Source: Halobacteriovoraceae bacterium (GTDB taxonomy: Bacteria; Bdellovibrionota; Bacteriovoracia; Bacteriovoracales; Bacteriovoracaceae). Taken from it: DNA of 64,000 nucleotides. A model generated the notes under the pieces. It saw nothing but the letters and a program-made list of their open reading frames with translations. It made no database searches and was not told the DNA's origin. The position numbers were made by a program, and so were the translations under genes. Below, piece by piece: positions 34,265 through 44,810 of this stretch (within the stretch, counting starts at the first letter, position 1; every line of letters begins with the position of its first letter). The DNA lies in contig PAMZ01000006.1 in assembly GCA_002707495.1 (NCBI GenBank), forward strand, positions 372,001 to 436,000. The letters run 5' to 3'.

Positions 34265-35558
34265 AAACTATTCTCCCTTCCATGATAGTCATCTTTGTTT
34301 TTCCAAAAAGTTTCTCTCCAATAAAGGGAGAGTTCTTCGATTTGGAGGCAAAGAAGTTTTCCTGGATTTCAAATTCACTATTTAAATCAAATAAAGCAAT
34401 ATCGGCTTGTGCGCCAACTTCGAGTCGACCACATTCAATACCGAAAAGGGCTCCAGCTTTCTTACTCATAAGATCAATGACCTGCCCTAGTGATAACTTA
34501 TTTGTTTTTACAAAATGAGTATAAATTAACGGAAACGCTGTCTCTAACCCAATAATTCCAAAGGGCGCTTCATGTATCTCTCTTGCCTTCTCATCTGGTG
34601 CGTGAGGTGCATGATCTGTAGCAATAGCATCTATCACCCCCTCCACTAAAGCCTCCTGACAGGCAAGCCTATCTTCTTTAGACCTAAGTGGAGGATTCAT
34701 TTTCCAGTTTGCATTCAAAGTCCCGTCTTCTCTTTCCGGAATATCTTCATCACAAAGAAGTAGGTGGTGAGGAGACACCTCCACAGTGACTCGAAGACCT
34801 TTTTTCTTAGCAGCTCTTACCGCTTCAAGGGATCGCTTAGTAGAAACATGTAAAACATGATAATGCCCTCCAGTCTCTTCACTAAACTTACAGCCACGCT
34901 CCACATGCACGGCCTCTGAATTAGAGTCAATTCCCTTCACTCCATATTTGCTTGAAACAGCCCCAAGATGAATGGCACCTTTAGCCGATAATGATTCATC
35001 TTCTGAATGATCTAATACAGGTAGCCCAACTTCTTTTGATCGAGCTAGGGCCTCTTTAAAAATCTCATCTCTTTGCACACCTTTTCCATCATCTGTTAAA
35101 GCAACTGCGCCAGCAGCTTTAAGTTCTGGAAAATTAGTGAGCTCATCTCCTTTAAGACCATATGTCACAGCTCCTGTTGGATAGACTTTACATAATCCAA
35201 CTTCTTGTGAGCGCTTCCACATTTTCGAGACGACTTCAGCATTATCTGCTGTAGGAGCCGTATTCGGCATAGAAATCACAGCTGTAAAACCGCCTTTGAC
35301 TGCAGCTTTACTACCCGATTCGATATCTTCCTTATACTCCATTCCAGGCTCTCTAAAATGAACCTGTGGATCCACCAGCCCAGGGGAGAGAAATAAACCA
35401 CTGGCATCGATAACTTTATCGAAATCACCTTTTATTTCAGTTTCTGAAATTTGAGCAATTTTTTGATCATTTATGACCAAATTTACAGTGACTGACTCTT
35501 CTCCCGATCTTCCAAGCAGACTTTTCAGTGTTTTTGCATTTTTGATTAATAGATTCAT
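34254..35558 (-). CDS. pyrC: Dihydroorotase
   Basis: The 434-residue class I dihydroorotase closes carbamoyl-aspartate to dihydroorotate. It has the cyclic amidohydrolase layout. The N-terminal metal motif is DPQVHFREPG, and SMPNTAPTADN, HVLHVST and ATDHAPH follow. The first metal-ligand position of the usual DxHxH motif is Gln65 here, while His67 is kept. Such DPQVHF forms occur in some dihydroorotases, so activity is likely. The ATG overlaps the uvrA stop by 4 bases. Confidence 0.92.
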   Translation of the reverse strand: MNLLIKNAKTLKSLLGRSGEESVTVNLVINDQKIAQISETEIKGDFDKVIDASGLFLSPGLVDPQVHFREPGMEYKEDIESGSKAAVKGGFTAVISMPNTAPTADNAEVVSKMWKRSQEVGLCKVYPTGAVTYGLKGDELTNFPELKAAGAVALTDDGKGVQRDEIFKEALARSKEVGLPVLDHSEDESLSAKGAIHLGAVSSKYGVKGIDSNSEAVHVERGCKFSEETGGHYHVLHVSTKRSLEAVRAAKKKGLRVTVEVSPHHLLLCDEDIPEREDGTLNANWKMNPPLRSKEDRLACQEALVEGVIDAIATDHAPHAPDEKAREIHEAPFGIIGLETAFPLIYTHFVKTNKLSLGQVIDLMSKKAGALFGIECGRLEVGAQADIALFDLNSEFEIQENFFASKSKNSPFIGEKLFGKTKMTIMEGRIVFES

Positions 35559-38362
35559 TTCAAAGCTTTTTTTAAGTATTTACCGGTTAGTGAAACCTTG
35601 CTCTTTATTATAGCCTCCGGAGTCCCTTGCGTCACCACCTCGCCCCCGTTCACTCCCCCTTCAGGGCCTAAATCAATAATATAATCACTAACCTTTATAA
35701 CATCCATATTGTGCTCAATAACAAGAACGGAGTGACCTTGCTCTATAAGCCGGTTTAGCGCGTCGAGTAAAACTTTGATATCTTTAAAATGAAGCCCCGT
35801 GGTAGGTTCATCAAGGACGTAGAGACAATTACCTCGAGTTGCTTTGGATAACTCTCTTGAAAGCTTAAGCCTTTGAGCCTCCCCCCCAGATAAAGTCGTA
35901 GAACTTTGCCCTAGTTTTATATAGCCAAGTCCAACTGAAAAAAGTGTTTCAAGAGCGCGATGAATTTTTTTGTGATTTTTAAAAAAGTCCCTTGCTTCTT
36001 CAATCGACATATTAAGAACTTCAGCGATGTTTTTTCCGCGATAGGTTATATTTAAAGTTTCTTGATTATACCTTTGCCCCTGACAGTCCGAACAAGTGAC
36101 AAATACATCAGGAAGAAAACTCATCTCGACTCTCAACTGGCCATTTCCTTCGCATGCCTCACATCGTCCACCTTTCACGTTGAAGCTGAATCTTCCTTGT
36201 TTATAGCCGCGAATCTTTGCTTCATTGGTATTGGCATAAAGAGCTCTAATCTGGTCGAAAAGCTTTGTATAAGTGGCAGGATTAGATTTTGGAGTTTTCC
36301 CAATAGGACTTTGATCGATTTCTATAATTTGATCAACGGCATTCGCTCCTGAGATCGATTGATAACAAACATTATGAGGAGATTTTTTAGAAAGGTAATT
36401 TTTTACGGCAGGCACTAAAGCGTTATGAACCAGCGTCGATTTTCCCGACCCTGAAACTCCCGTTATAGTGACTAATCCTTCAAGAGGAATTTCAACCGTG
36501 AGATTTTTAAGATTATTTTTAGTGACACCCTTAAGTTTAATCGTTTTCTTAAGTTCTCTTCTCTCTTTAGGAATTTCGATCGAAAGTCGCCCAGCGAGAA
36601 AATCTGCCGTTACCGTTTTCTCTTTTAAAACTTCCTTTGGAGTTCCCTTAGCGACTATTTTCCCTCCATGAATTCCTGCACCTGGTCCAATGTCAATGAG
36701 ATAGTCAGAGGCAAGCATCGTATCCTCATCATGTTCAACGACAATGACCGTATTACCTAAATCTCTTAAATTCACCAGAGTTTGAATCAGTTTATCATTA
36801 TCTCTTTGATGAAGCCCAATGCTTGGTTCATCGAGAACATAAAGAACTCCAGACAGAGCTGATCCAATTTGGGTGGCCAGCCGAATTCTTTGGGACTCTC
36901 CCCCAGATAAAGAATTGGCAGCACGGTTAAGCGTTAAATAAGTTAGTCCTACATCGACTAAAAAGCCCAATCGATTTTTTATTTCTCTTAATAGTTTTTC
37001 TGCAATAATTTTTTTATTACCCTTAAACTCCAGGCTTTTAAAAAAATCGAAGGCATCTTCTATGGAGTAATCGCAAATCTCCATGATTCCCTTCTCTCCA
37101 ACTCTAACCGCAAGAGCATATTTATTAAGTCTTTTTCCTTCACAACTTGGACATCTTTGAATATCCATAAATTGTTCAAGTGACGAGCGCACTTTTTCTG
37201 ATGAGCTTTCTCGATATTTTTTCTCTAGCCAAGCATCTAAGCCTGAGAATGATTTTTTAAAAGAATAAGTGGAGTTCTCAGACTCAAACTTGTAGGTGTA
37301 TTCTTTATCTGTACCTTCAAAGATGATATTTCTAATTTTTTTAGGCCATTTTTTAAGCGGTGTCTCCAAAGGAATTTTTTCAGTTTTTAAGATGCATTTG
37401 ACCATTTGAAAATAAAAACTTCCATGCTTTCCAAGGGCAAGTATAGCTCCTTCATCAAGACTTAGGTTTTCATCCAAAATATATTTATCGCGATCAAAAA
37501 CCTTCGTCTCTCCCAGGCCATTACATTCCTCACATGCCCCAAGTGGTGAATTAAAAGAAAATAACCTTGGCTCTAAAGAGGGATAAGACTTTCCTGACTT
37601 AGGTGAAAATAAATGTTCACTATAAAATTCCTCTGAGTTTTTTCCCCCTTCATCGACCAGCACATACAAATGTCCTTCCCCAAATTTTAACGCCTGCTCA
37701 ATTGAATCCGTGAGTCTCGTTTTTATCCCTTCTTTAACCACAATTCTATCCACCACAATATCGAGATCATTTTTCTTGGTTTTATGCAGTTTTAAATTCT
37801 CTTCAAGAGGAACGAGCTTTCCATTGGCCCTTGCTTTAGAAAATCCAAAAGAGAGAAATTTTTGGATGAGATCCCGGTGTTCGCCTTTTTGATCTCTTAT
37901 CACAGGGGCAAGGATTTGAAGTTTCGTGCCTTGTTTCTTTTGGAGCAGTCTTTTTACTATTTGCTCAGCACTTTGAGCTTCCAGTAGGTCAGATGTCTCT
38001 GGACAATAAGCATCTCCGGCCCTAGCAAATAGGACTCTTAAATAGTCATAGACTTCCGTTATGGTTCCTACAGTCGAACGAGGATTCTTACTGGTTGATT
38101 TCTGATCGATTGCAATCGCTGGACTTAGGCCTGATATACTCTCTACTTCAGGTGGCTCCATTTGACCCAGAAACTGCCTAGCGTAACTTGATAGGGATTC
38201 AATATACCTTCTTTGTCCTTCGGCGTAGAGGGTATCAAAGGCCAATGAGGACTTTCCAGAGCCTGAGGGCCCGGTAATAACCGTGAGCTTATTTCGTGGG
38301 ATTGTGACATTAATATTTTTAAGATTGTGGACTCTAGCCCCACTTATTCGAATCTCTTCCAT
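35555..38362 (-). CDS. uvrA: Excinuclease ABC subunit A
   Basis: The 935-residue ATPase finds DNA damage for nucleotide excision repair. It has two ABC modules: Walker [16 protein letters not shown] with signature [14 protein letters not shown], and [15 protein letters not shown] with [14 protein letters not shown]. Zinc fingers include [17 protein letters not shown] and [10 protein letters not shown] start at ATG 38362, which gives the usual [16 protein letters not shown]. An in-frame ATG at 38401 adds 13 residues and lies 11 bases from a palindrome that may be an operator. It heads the uvrA-pyrC-cdd-priA operon. Confidence 0.96.
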   Translation of the reverse strand: MEEIRISGARVHNLKNINVTIPRNKLTVITGPSGSGKSSLAFDTLYAEGQRRYIESLSSYARQFLGQMEPPEVESISGLSPAIAIDQKSTSKNPRSTVGTITEVYDYLRVLFARAGDAYCPETSDLLEAQSAEQIVKRLLQKKQGTKLQILAPVIRDQKGEHRDLIQKFLSFGFSKARANGKLVPLEENLKLHKTKKNDLDIVVDRIVVKEGIKTRLTDSIEQALKFGEGHLYVLVDEGGKNSEEFYSEHLFSPKSGKSYPSLEPRLFSFNSPLGACEECNGLGETKVFDRDKYILDENLSLDEGAILALGKHGSFYFQMVKCILKTEKIPLETPLKKWPKKIRNIIFEGTDKEYTYKFESENSTYSFKKSFSGLDAWLEKKYRESSSEKVRSSLEQFMDIQRCPSCEGKRLNKYALAVRVGEKGIMEICDYSIEDAFDFFKSLEFKGNKKIIAEKLLREIKNRLGFLVDVGLTYLTLNRAANSLSGGESQRIRLATQIGSALSGVLYVLDEPSIGLHQRDNDKLIQTLVNLRDLGNTVIVVEHDEDTMLASDYLIDIGPGAGIHGGKIVAKGTPKEVLKEKTVTADFLAGRLSIEIPKERRELKKTIKLKGVTKNNLKNLTVEIPLEGLVTITGVSGSGKSTLVHNALVPAVKNYLSKKSPHNVCYQSISGANAVDQIIEIDQSPIGKTPKSNPATYTKLFDQIRALYANTNEAKIRGYKQGRFSFNVKGGRCEACEGNGQLRVEMSFLPDVFVTCSDCQGQRYNQETLNITYRGKNIAEVLNMSIEEARDFFKNHKKIHRALETLFSVGLGYIKLGQSSTTLSGGEAQRLKLSRELSKATRGNCLYVLDEPTTGLHFKDIKVLLDALNRLIEQGHSVLVIEHNMDVIKVSDYIIDLGPEGGVNGGEVVTQGTPEAIIKSKVSLTGKYLKKALK

Positions 38363-38411
38363 GGCTAGTTTATACACAATTTCAACACCTTCGACTAGCA
38401 TGTCAGCTTTT

Positions 38412-38429
38412 TGTCACCCCAAAGTGACA
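38412..38429. promoter_or_regulatory. Palindrome upstream of uvrA, possible operator
   Basis: TGTCAC-CCCAAA-GTGACA is a perfect inverted repeat with 6-bp arms and a 6-base centre, 50 bp from the uvrA start. It lies between uvrA and the divergent subtilase gene. A LexA-type or other operator is plausible, but the sequence does not match a LexA box I know for this group. Confidence 0.4.
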
Positions 38430-38541
38430 CTATATACCTGAGCATAGTGCGCAAAGCGTTGTTTTTCCGGGTATCGCTGTTGGTACAGGGTTTGCTAGAT
38501 TATAGGTGTCGATCAGGATGATCGATCACAAGAGGTGCTTT

Positions 38542-39840
38542 ATGAAACGGAATTCGACCCTGGCAGTGGTTTGCTGCCTACTATTACTCTTAGTTTCCTG
38601 CGGGAAAAAAACCAGTGAAAAAACCAGTGCCCCACGCTCACAACTTGATGCAGGGATTATAGCCAGTTGTACATCCCGTGCTCAAGCAGAAGAGCTTTCC
38701 CAACAATTGGGAATCTCTTTTCGAGTCATAAACGAGAAGCGAAAGTTAATTGAGTACATTGGAATCAGTGAGGAAGAATTAAGAAAACATCTCCCAAAAT
38801 CTAATTTTAAAATTAATAAAGTCTATCAAGAAGTATTAGTTGATGGAGACTTCCAAGTTCAAAGTGCTATCGACTATCCTTATTATGGAGCTCATGTAGG
38901 AGCGCAAAGATCTCAGCGAAATGCATCTTTTAACTTTCCCTATCTTATTCAAGTTGACGCCTTCTCCTCAAGTAATGAAGGACAAGGGGCAGTGATTGCG
39001 ATTATCGATACGGGTGTTTATTATAACCATCCTCATTTAAGTCCAAATATATTCACTCAAAACGGACAAATGGTTGGTTGGGATTTTTATAATGGTGACG
39101 CTTTCCCACTAGATGATCAAGGGCACGGTACCCATGTAGCAGGTCTTGCAGCAGGTACACTAAATGGAGTTGCACCCAAAGCTAAAATCATGCCAGTAAA
39201 GGTCATGGGCTCAGATGGTCGAGGTGATTTTGGAACCATCGTAGCAGGTATATTGTATGCTGTTGATAACGGAGCCGATATTATTAACCTATCTCTAGGG
39301 GGATCAGGTGGAGGTTCTATCACAGCTGATGTTGCGGCCATGATCGACTCAGTTATAAAAGCAAAAGAAAACGATGTCTTAGTTGTTGCTGCTGCTGGGA
39401 ATGGAGGATACGATGGACTAGGTGATTGCAATGATAACTCTCCGGTCTACCCTGCCAATATCAACCAAGACAACCTGATCGCAGTAGCGGCAGTTAATCA
39501 GTGGAATGAGCTCACCAGCTACTCTAATTTTGGTGGTGCAACTGTTGATATCGCTGCCCCAGGTGGAGATGAATGGAATGGTGGACTTAGATCAGCAGCT
39601 GTACCAAATTGCTTTGGACCTTGCCACGAATATGAAGCTGATTACACCTATCAAATGGGGACATCAATGGCGACTCCCCTGGTTGCAGGTCTAGCAGCAC
39701 TCGTTAAGACTAAATATCCTCAAATGAATTACAAACAAATACGAGATAAGATATTAAACGGCGGGAAAAAGTTTGCTGAGTTATCGGGACTAATAGGTTC
39801 AGAGAGTGTGATCAACGTTGGACTCACACTCTCCAACTAG
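38542..39840 (+). CDS. Subtilisin-like serine protease, lipoprotein
   Basis: The 432-residue S8 peptidase begins with a lipoprotein signal (CCLLLLLVSC, lipidated Cys20) and has a propeptide-like segment to about residue 130. The catalytic set is IIDTG (Asp156), GHGTHVAG (His195), AAAGNGG (Asn287) and GTSMATP (Ser375). An AAGAGGTG ribosome site supports ATG 38542; an upstream in-frame start at 38506 is less likely. It may be surface-exposed. With the next two genes it forms a group of exported protein-modifying enzymes. Confidence 0.93.
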   Translation: MKRNSTLAVVCCLLLLLVSCGKKTSEKTSAPRSQLDAGIIASCTSRAQAEELSQQLGISFRVINEKRKLIEYIGISEEELRKHLPKSNFKINKVYQEVLVDGDFQVQSAIDYPYYGAHVGAQRSQRNASFNFPYLIQVDAFSSSNEGQGAVIAIIDTGVYYNHPHLSPNIFTQNGQMVGWDFYNGDAFPLDDQGHGTHVAGLAAGTLNGVAPKAKIMPVKVMGSDGRGDFGTIVAGILYAVDNGADIINLSLGGSGGGSITADVAAMIDSVIKAKENDVLVVAAAGNGGYDGLGDCNDNSPVYPANINQDNLIAVAAVNQWNELTSYSNFGGATVDIAAPGGDEWNGGLRSAAVPNCFGPCHEYEADYTYQMGTSMATPLVAGLAALVKTKYPQMNYKQIRDKILNGGKKFAELSGLIGSESVINVGLTLSN

Positions 39841-39843
39841 CTC

Positions 39844-40764
39844 TTATAGATTTGAATTTATAATATCAATATAATTGACGTGCTCGCCTAGAATATTTGG
39901 ATCATCTTCTAGGCAGTTTTCCCTTTCTTGATCGCAAATATTCACTTTCATGCATCTCTCACCGTTTGACTCAAAATCCATGACATAATCCGTATCACCG
40001 CGAACGAGAATACCTTCAACCTCTAAAGTGTCGGCATTAAACACTGGAGAGCCTGAGTTCCCCCCAAAAGTATCTAAGTTAGTTGAAAAATAATCGTTCT
40101 CTGTTTCAAACACTCTCGCACCATCAGCGTATTTTAAAGGAAGTCCTGAAGGGTGCCCCATGACGAAAATCTTCTGTCCTAAACTTGCCTTTGATTGAGA
40201 AAGTTTTAGCGGAGTTCTATTTTTTACTTTTCTCTCTAATTTGATTAATGCGTAATCTTTGGTTGCACTGAACTCACCCGCGATTACAGACTCACAGCCA
40301 TAAACGCTATCAAGACTGACATTATTAAGGTCAGACTCACTGGTATAATCAAACATCCATGAAAAACTACGGCACTGCCTTGTGACTCTGTTTGAAACCC
40401 GTTGACCCATACCCATCATACAATGTCCGGCGGTAACTAATAGATCTTCTCCGACTAAAAAGCCTGTACAATCAGCTGCCGTCTTTTGCTCAGCAAATCT
40501 TTGCCCTGAACAAACTTTCATTGAGTTGGAGCTTGATAAAGTGGGCACATTATTAAAGCTTATTTTGTTATCAATGGTTGATACCTGAAAGGAAAAATTG
40601 AGAACTCTTCCCGCGATAGACTTTCCAAGTTTTTTGATCTCGACTGAGTCTAACTCTTTGATATCTCTACGATTGTCCTGTCCATAAATTATATTTGTTT
40701 GGTCGGCGTCAGCGTAAACACCCACTACAACTAAGCTGCATAAAATTAAAACTAATGAATACAT
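39844..40764 (-). CDS. Exported trypsin-like serine protease
   Basis: The 306-residue S1-type peptidase has a signal peptide (LVLILCSLVVVGVYA). The catalytic triad is in VTAGHC (His114), KDYALIKL (Asp170) and GGNSGSPVF (Ser237). Cysteine pairs such as DCTGF and GHC fit the S1 fold. AGGAGAG precedes ATG 40764; an ATG at 40809 without a ribosome site would hide the signal peptide. It is convergent with the subtilase gene 4 bases away. It may digest prey or extracellular protein (inferred). Confidence 0.9.
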   Translation of the reverse strand: MYSLVLILCSLVVVGVYADADQTNIIYGQDNRRDIKELDSVEIKKLGKSIAGRVLNFSFQVSTIDNKISFNNVPTLSSSNSMKVCSGQRFAEQKTAADCTGFLVGEDLLVTAGHCMMGMGQRVSNRVTRQCRSFSWMFDYTSESDLNNVSLDSVYGCESVIAGEFSATKDYALIKLERKVKNRTPLKLSQSKASLGQKIFVMGHPSGLPLKYADGARVFETENDYFSTNLDTFGGNSGSPVFNADTLEVEGILVRGDTDYVMDFESNGERCMKVNICDQERENCLEDDPNILGEHVNYIDIINSNL

Positions 40765-40985
40765 AAAACTCTCCTGGCGCAGTTTATAAAAATTAAGTGT
40801 CAAAAACACAACTTACAAGAGCTTACAGGTCGGGTATTTATTGAAAAGCTATTGTAAATTCAATAGATTATCCCAAAATTAAATTTTTTACATGGTGCAC
40901 AATTACACCAAGACAAGTCATTGATGCGGTGCTATAAGGTTCGCAACTTGAAATTAATTTGATCATCCGCTAAAGGGGCATGAAT

Positions 40986-42179
40986 ATGAAAAAATTAATC
41001 CTTCCAGCTATATTAGCTTGGAGTACTATGAGTTTAGCTCAAGAAGTAACACCACTACACCCAATGGAAAATTACACTCCTTCAACCCATAGCGATCAAG
41101 AAATCGCAGGGTTTTGGAATAGTATGACAACTGAGCTTAAAGACAAGGACTGCTATAAGAGGGCCCATATATGGTCTTACTGGCTTTATAGAAGTTATAA
41201 CGTCTATTCTACAAAAATCTTTATTCACTATACTCAACGTTTTAACGACGAATTGGATGAACTTGGTGATGCCGACGATATCAGCAGTCGATTAAGAGAC
41301 AATGTAGACGAGAGAACTCGCAATATGGCGAGAAGAAATAAAACCTGGGACTACCACGTGGCCCCTATGGTGAGAACTCATGATGGCAGAGAAATTGTAC
41401 TAGATAAGTCTCTTGTGCTGGCACACAACGTTCCTACTTTGGAAGAAGTGAGACAACTAAGTGACATGGAGAGATATGATGAGAGATCGCGCAGAATTCT
41501 GAGTCCAGAGGAGTATTTTGAAAATGCTCGTTGGAATTTACAGAAAAGACCTGCAACGCCAGAAGAATGGCTCGAAGGCCTTACTGTAAGAGGTGAAATT
41601 CTATGGGATGCTCGTAAAGTTTTAATTGAACAAGATATTGCCGAATTATCCAATGAAATAGCTGAAAAAAGAGCGGAAATAGCCGATTATGAAAATAGAA
41701 TCCGTGCTACCGATAGTGATGGACGTATTCGTCGCTACCAGAGAAGTATCGCCGATCGTCGAGAGGATATAAGTGAACTTCAAAGAGAGCTTAATCCCAT
41801 TTTGGAAAAATACGAATCTCTTGGTATGGCAGATAACGAAAAAATAGATATCAAGTGTAAAAAAGTAGATTCCATAGCTGATGTTGACAAGAATCATGAA
41901 ACAGAGTGGTGTTACGTAACTGAAGCACCCATGTATTACTGGAATGAAATTGATTTACGCTATCTTGCCTATGGTAATGAAGCTTATAGACAATCAGGCT
42001 GGAGATATATTGGACCCATACCTCCGGAGTATCATACAGAAGCAGCTTACCTTGATGGTAGAAATTATGTTCAAAGCACTTGGGATCCTGAGGAATTAGA
42101 AATCTCTGCAGGAGAGTTCAAATCCAATAGCTTAAGAGCTTATTGGCGAGACCTCATTGACGAAGATTTTGACTTATAA
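40986..42179 (+). CDS. Exported probable protein-glutaminase-like enzyme
   Basis: The 397-residue precursor has a signal peptide (LILPAILAWSTMSLAQ). The N-terminal half carries DCYKRAH (Cys56), WDYHVAPMV (His124) and EIVLDKSL (Asp140). This is the order and spacing style of the Cys-His-Asp triad in Chryseobacterium protein-glutaminase (CYxRAH, YHVA, DPSL), which deamidates protein glutamines. A charged coiled coil covers about residues 210-275, and the C-terminal part has KCKKVD and WCYVTEAP. I start at ATG 40986, seven bases after AGGGG; ATG 40980 is too close. The assignment is by motif only, so the substrate is unknown. Confidence 0.65.
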   Translation: MKKLILPAILAWSTMSLAQEVTPLHPMENYTPSTHSDQEIAGFWNSMTTELKDKDCYKRAHIWSYWLYRSYNVYSTKIFIHYTQRFNDELDELGDADDISSRLRDNVDERTRNMARRNKTWDYHVAPMVRTHDGREIVLDKSLVLAHNVPTLEEVRQLSDMERYDERSRRILSPEEYFENARWNLQKRPATPEEWLEGLTVRGEILWDARKVLIEQDIAELSNEIAEKRAEIADYENRIRATDSDGRIRRYQRSIADRREDISELQRELNPILEKYESLGMADNEKIDIKCKKVDSIADVDKNHETEWCYVTEAPMYYWNEIDLRYLAYGNEAYRQSGWRYIGPIPPEYHTEAAYLDGRNYVQSTWDPEELEISAGEFKSNSLRAYWRDLIDEDFDL

Positions 42180-42184
42180 CAAAT

Positions 42185-42215
42185 AAAAAAGGTCCCGAAT
42201 GGGACCTTTTTTTTT
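42185..42215. terminator. Bidirectional rho-independent terminator
   Basis: GGTCCC (42191-42196) pairs with GGGACC (42201-42206) around GAAT, flanked by six A on one side and nine T on the other. It serves the glutaminase-like gene on the plus strand and the seven-gene Che operon that ends at 42214 on the minus strand. Confidence 0.92.
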
Positions 42216-44802
42216 ATGCCGTTTTATCTAACACTATTTCAAATTCATGTTCTTTAAGAAGTTTCTTCTTTTCAAACAAACACTCTGAAAGTTGATTAAT
42301 ATCAATCACACAAACAGTTTTACCTTCTAGGAATAGTGATCCTTCAAGTCCTTGAATATCAATAGTTTCAGTATTCAGTTCATCGGTACTTATTTTGATT
42401 TCACCTAATCCATGAACCATTAAACCTATGAGTTTTTCATTCACAGAGGTAACGATAACATCAAACACTCTCTCCTCTGCCACCAGAGAGTCGTCAAGAA
42501 AAGTAATCTCTTTGAGGCCTAGAGCAAACCCTGGATCAACTAAAATTAAGTTTTGATCAAGGTAACGAACAATAAATCGATCACCTATTTTTTCTACCTG
42601 CGAAGTTTTTAACTTTTCAAATCTTTCCACAAACTTGAGATCAATGCACAACTCCTCACCTTCTTGGTAGGTAAATAACATATACTCTCGAACCGATTCA
42701 TGATGTAAACTGTCATTACCCTCTTCGAGAATCCGCTCTACAGGAACGATATCTATACCAGCATTTCTAGCGATTCCTTCAGCTGAGAGTATTAAAGCAA
42801 CTTCACCTGCGCCGATAAGACTCGCCCCATGATAAAGTTCATGAGAGGAAATTTGAGGGGAGATTTTTCTCAAGACGACTTCTTCAAATTCATATATTTT
42901 ATCTACAATAACACCAAATTTCTGAGCGCCAACTCTTAAAATGACAATATTTAGTTCTTGATTGGTTTGATCATTTTGACAGTTGAAGACTTCACTCATT
43001 CGAATTAAGTCAATCATCTCTTGATTATGTTCAACGGTATATCGCCCATCGATTTCATACATCTTAGTTGTATTATTTTCTTTATCAAATCTTAGTACCT
43101 CAACAACCTCATCCATCGGAAAAAGTATGACTTTTCCCAATGTTTCAACTGAAAGAGCATTAATAATGAGAACTGATTTGGGTATAGGAACGCTAAGGGT
43201 AAAAGTCGAACCCTTATTTACCTCGCTTTGAACATAGACCTCTCCTCCCATTTCGCGAAAGGAGCCTCGAACCATATCCATTCCGACTCCACGTCCAGAA
43301 AGATCCGAAACTTGCTCTGCCGTACTAAATCCTGAATCAAAAACAAGATTGATCACCTGCATATCTGACATATTTAATAATTCGGATTCAGAGAACATTC
43401 CCTTCTCTAAGGCCTTTTTTCTTATAATAACGGGGTCAATTCCTTTTCCGTCATCGGTCACTTTTAATATGATTTCTTCTCCCTGAGGAAAAGTCTCAAT
43501 AATAAGATTACCAGTTGGATTTTTCCCTTGAGATGATCTCGTTTCTTTTTCTTCAATTCCGTGATCAAGACTATTTCTTACAATATGGATAAGAGTATTA
43601 CTAAAAAGCTTTGCAATGATATTATCAATTAAAAGCTCTTCTCCCTTAATCGTTAGCTCGACATCTTTTCCTAATTTTTTACTTAGATCTCTTACTAGCC
43701 TTTTAAAAGGTCTTAGAGTATTCTTAACAGGGACCTTTCTCATTTCAGTAATCTTGCCTTGAATATTGGAGGTAACAGAGTACATGCCAGAAAGTAGCTC
43801 ATTGAGCTGCTCAATATCATTATCTCCTCGATAACGATTCTCTATTTTCTTAACTGTCTTAACTATAGAGTTTCGAATAACAGTTAACTCTCCCGACTCC
43901 TCCATGAATTGATTGAGAAGTCCCATTGAGACAGTCATTTTATCTTCATCAGATTTAGATTCACTTTCGACTTTCATAGGCTTTCTAGCCTCAGTTTCAA
44001 TTTGTTCAGAAGTAGCATCTGCTTTTATATTCTTTACTGCTTCTAAATCTAAAAACTTTCCAAGCTTATCATCAAAAGATAATTCTTGATCATTTCCAGC
44101 TATCTCAACTTCTGAGAAGAAAAATTTTAAATCATCTAGCCCGTTTAGAAGAACATTAATTGAAACAGTATTTACTGGAATTGTATGATTACGAAGCTCT
44201 CCAATAAAGTCTTCATACTTATGAGTATAATCTCCTAGTCTCGTTAGTCCTACACAAGATGCTGTACCTTTGATAGTGTGAAGGAGTCGAAAGTAGACAG
44301 AAAGAGTAAGCTCTTTATCTTGACTATCCTCTAGTTCAAGAATGAGAGACTCGATTTCGTCGAGCATAGGAGTCGTCTCTTCCAGAAATCCCTCCACCAT
44401 TTCCCGTTCTTCATTGAGAGATTCCTCTCTCATTTTACCAAATTTTTCAATTTGCTCCGCCAAAACATCGCTTTGAACAGGCTTTTCTAGGAAGGCTTGG
44501 ACTCCAAGCTCCATTGCCTCGAGAGACATTTCTTGTGTCCAATAACCGGTTATTACCACAAAGGGGATATCCTGCGTTGATTTCGGAAGATTTTTCTTAA
44601 ATTGAAATCCATTGATATCATCCATCCGAAGATCAGATAAGATCATGATAATTTGATTTCTTTTTTCTTCTATATAAGAAATCGCTTTAGTGGGATGATC
44701 AAATCCCACTGCCTTATAACCAAGACTCTCAACACTATAGACTACAGTCTCTAAGACATCTTGATCGTCATCAACACAGATTATTTCAAATTCGTTTGCC
44801 AT
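42214..44802 (-). CDS. Hybrid CheA-type kinase with N-terminal receiver domain
   Basis: The 862-residue protein begins with a receiver domain (acidic pocket at 11-13, phospho-acceptor Asp57 in LSDLRM, Lys in EKPV). An Hpt domain follows (LLHTIKGTAS, His175). A CheA core then has the dimer helices, HIVRNSLDHG (N box), DDGKGIDP and SGRGVGMD. Two CheW-like domains fill the C-terminal 300 residues. It is the last gene of the cluster and has no separate P2-like domain. With the CheA at 48511 it makes two hybrid kinases per operon, with receivers at opposite ends. The receiver probably provides a phosphate sink or a cross-link between the kinases. Confidence 0.92.
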   Translation of the reverse strand: MANEFEIICVDDDQDVLETVVYSVESLGYKAVGFDHPTKAISYIEEKRNQIIMILSDLRMDDINGFQFKKNLPKSTQDIPFVVITGYWTQEMSLEAMELGVQAFLEKPVQSDVLAEQIEKFGKMREESLNEEREMVEGFLEETTPMLDEIESLILELEDSQDKELTLSVYFRLLHTIKGTASCVGLTRLGDYTHKYEDFIGELRNHTIPVNTVSINVLLNGLDDLKFFFSEVEIAGNDQELSFDDKLGKFLDLEAVKNIKADATSEQIETEARKPMKVESESKSDEDKMTVSMGLLNQFMEESGELTVIRNSIVKTVKKIENRYRGDNDIEQLNELLSGMYSVTSNIQGKITEMRKVPVKNTLRPFKRLVRDLSKKLGKDVELTIKGEELLIDNIIAKLFSNTLIHIVRNSLDHGIEEKETRSSQGKNPTGNLIIETFPQGEEIILKVTDDGKGIDPVIIRKKALEKGMFSESELLNMSDMQVINLVFDSGFSTAEQVSDLSGRGVGMDMVRGSFREMGGEVYVQSEVNKGSTFTLSVPIPKSVLIINALSVETLGKVILFPMDEVVEVLRFDKENNTTKMYEIDGRYTVEHNQEMIDLIRMSEVFNCQNDQTNQELNIVILRVGAQKFGVIVDKIYEFEEVVLRKISPQISSHELYHGASLIGAGEVALILSAEGIARNAGIDIVPVERILEEGNDSLHHESVREYMLFTYQEGEELCIDLKFVERFEKLKTSQVEKIGDRFIVRYLDQNLILVDPGFALGLKEITFLDDSLVAEERVFDVIVTSVNEKLIGLMVHGLGEIKISTDELNTETIDIQGLEGSLFLEGKTVCVIDINQLSECLFEKKKLLKEHEFEIVLDKTA

Positions 44803-44810
44803 AGGACTTC

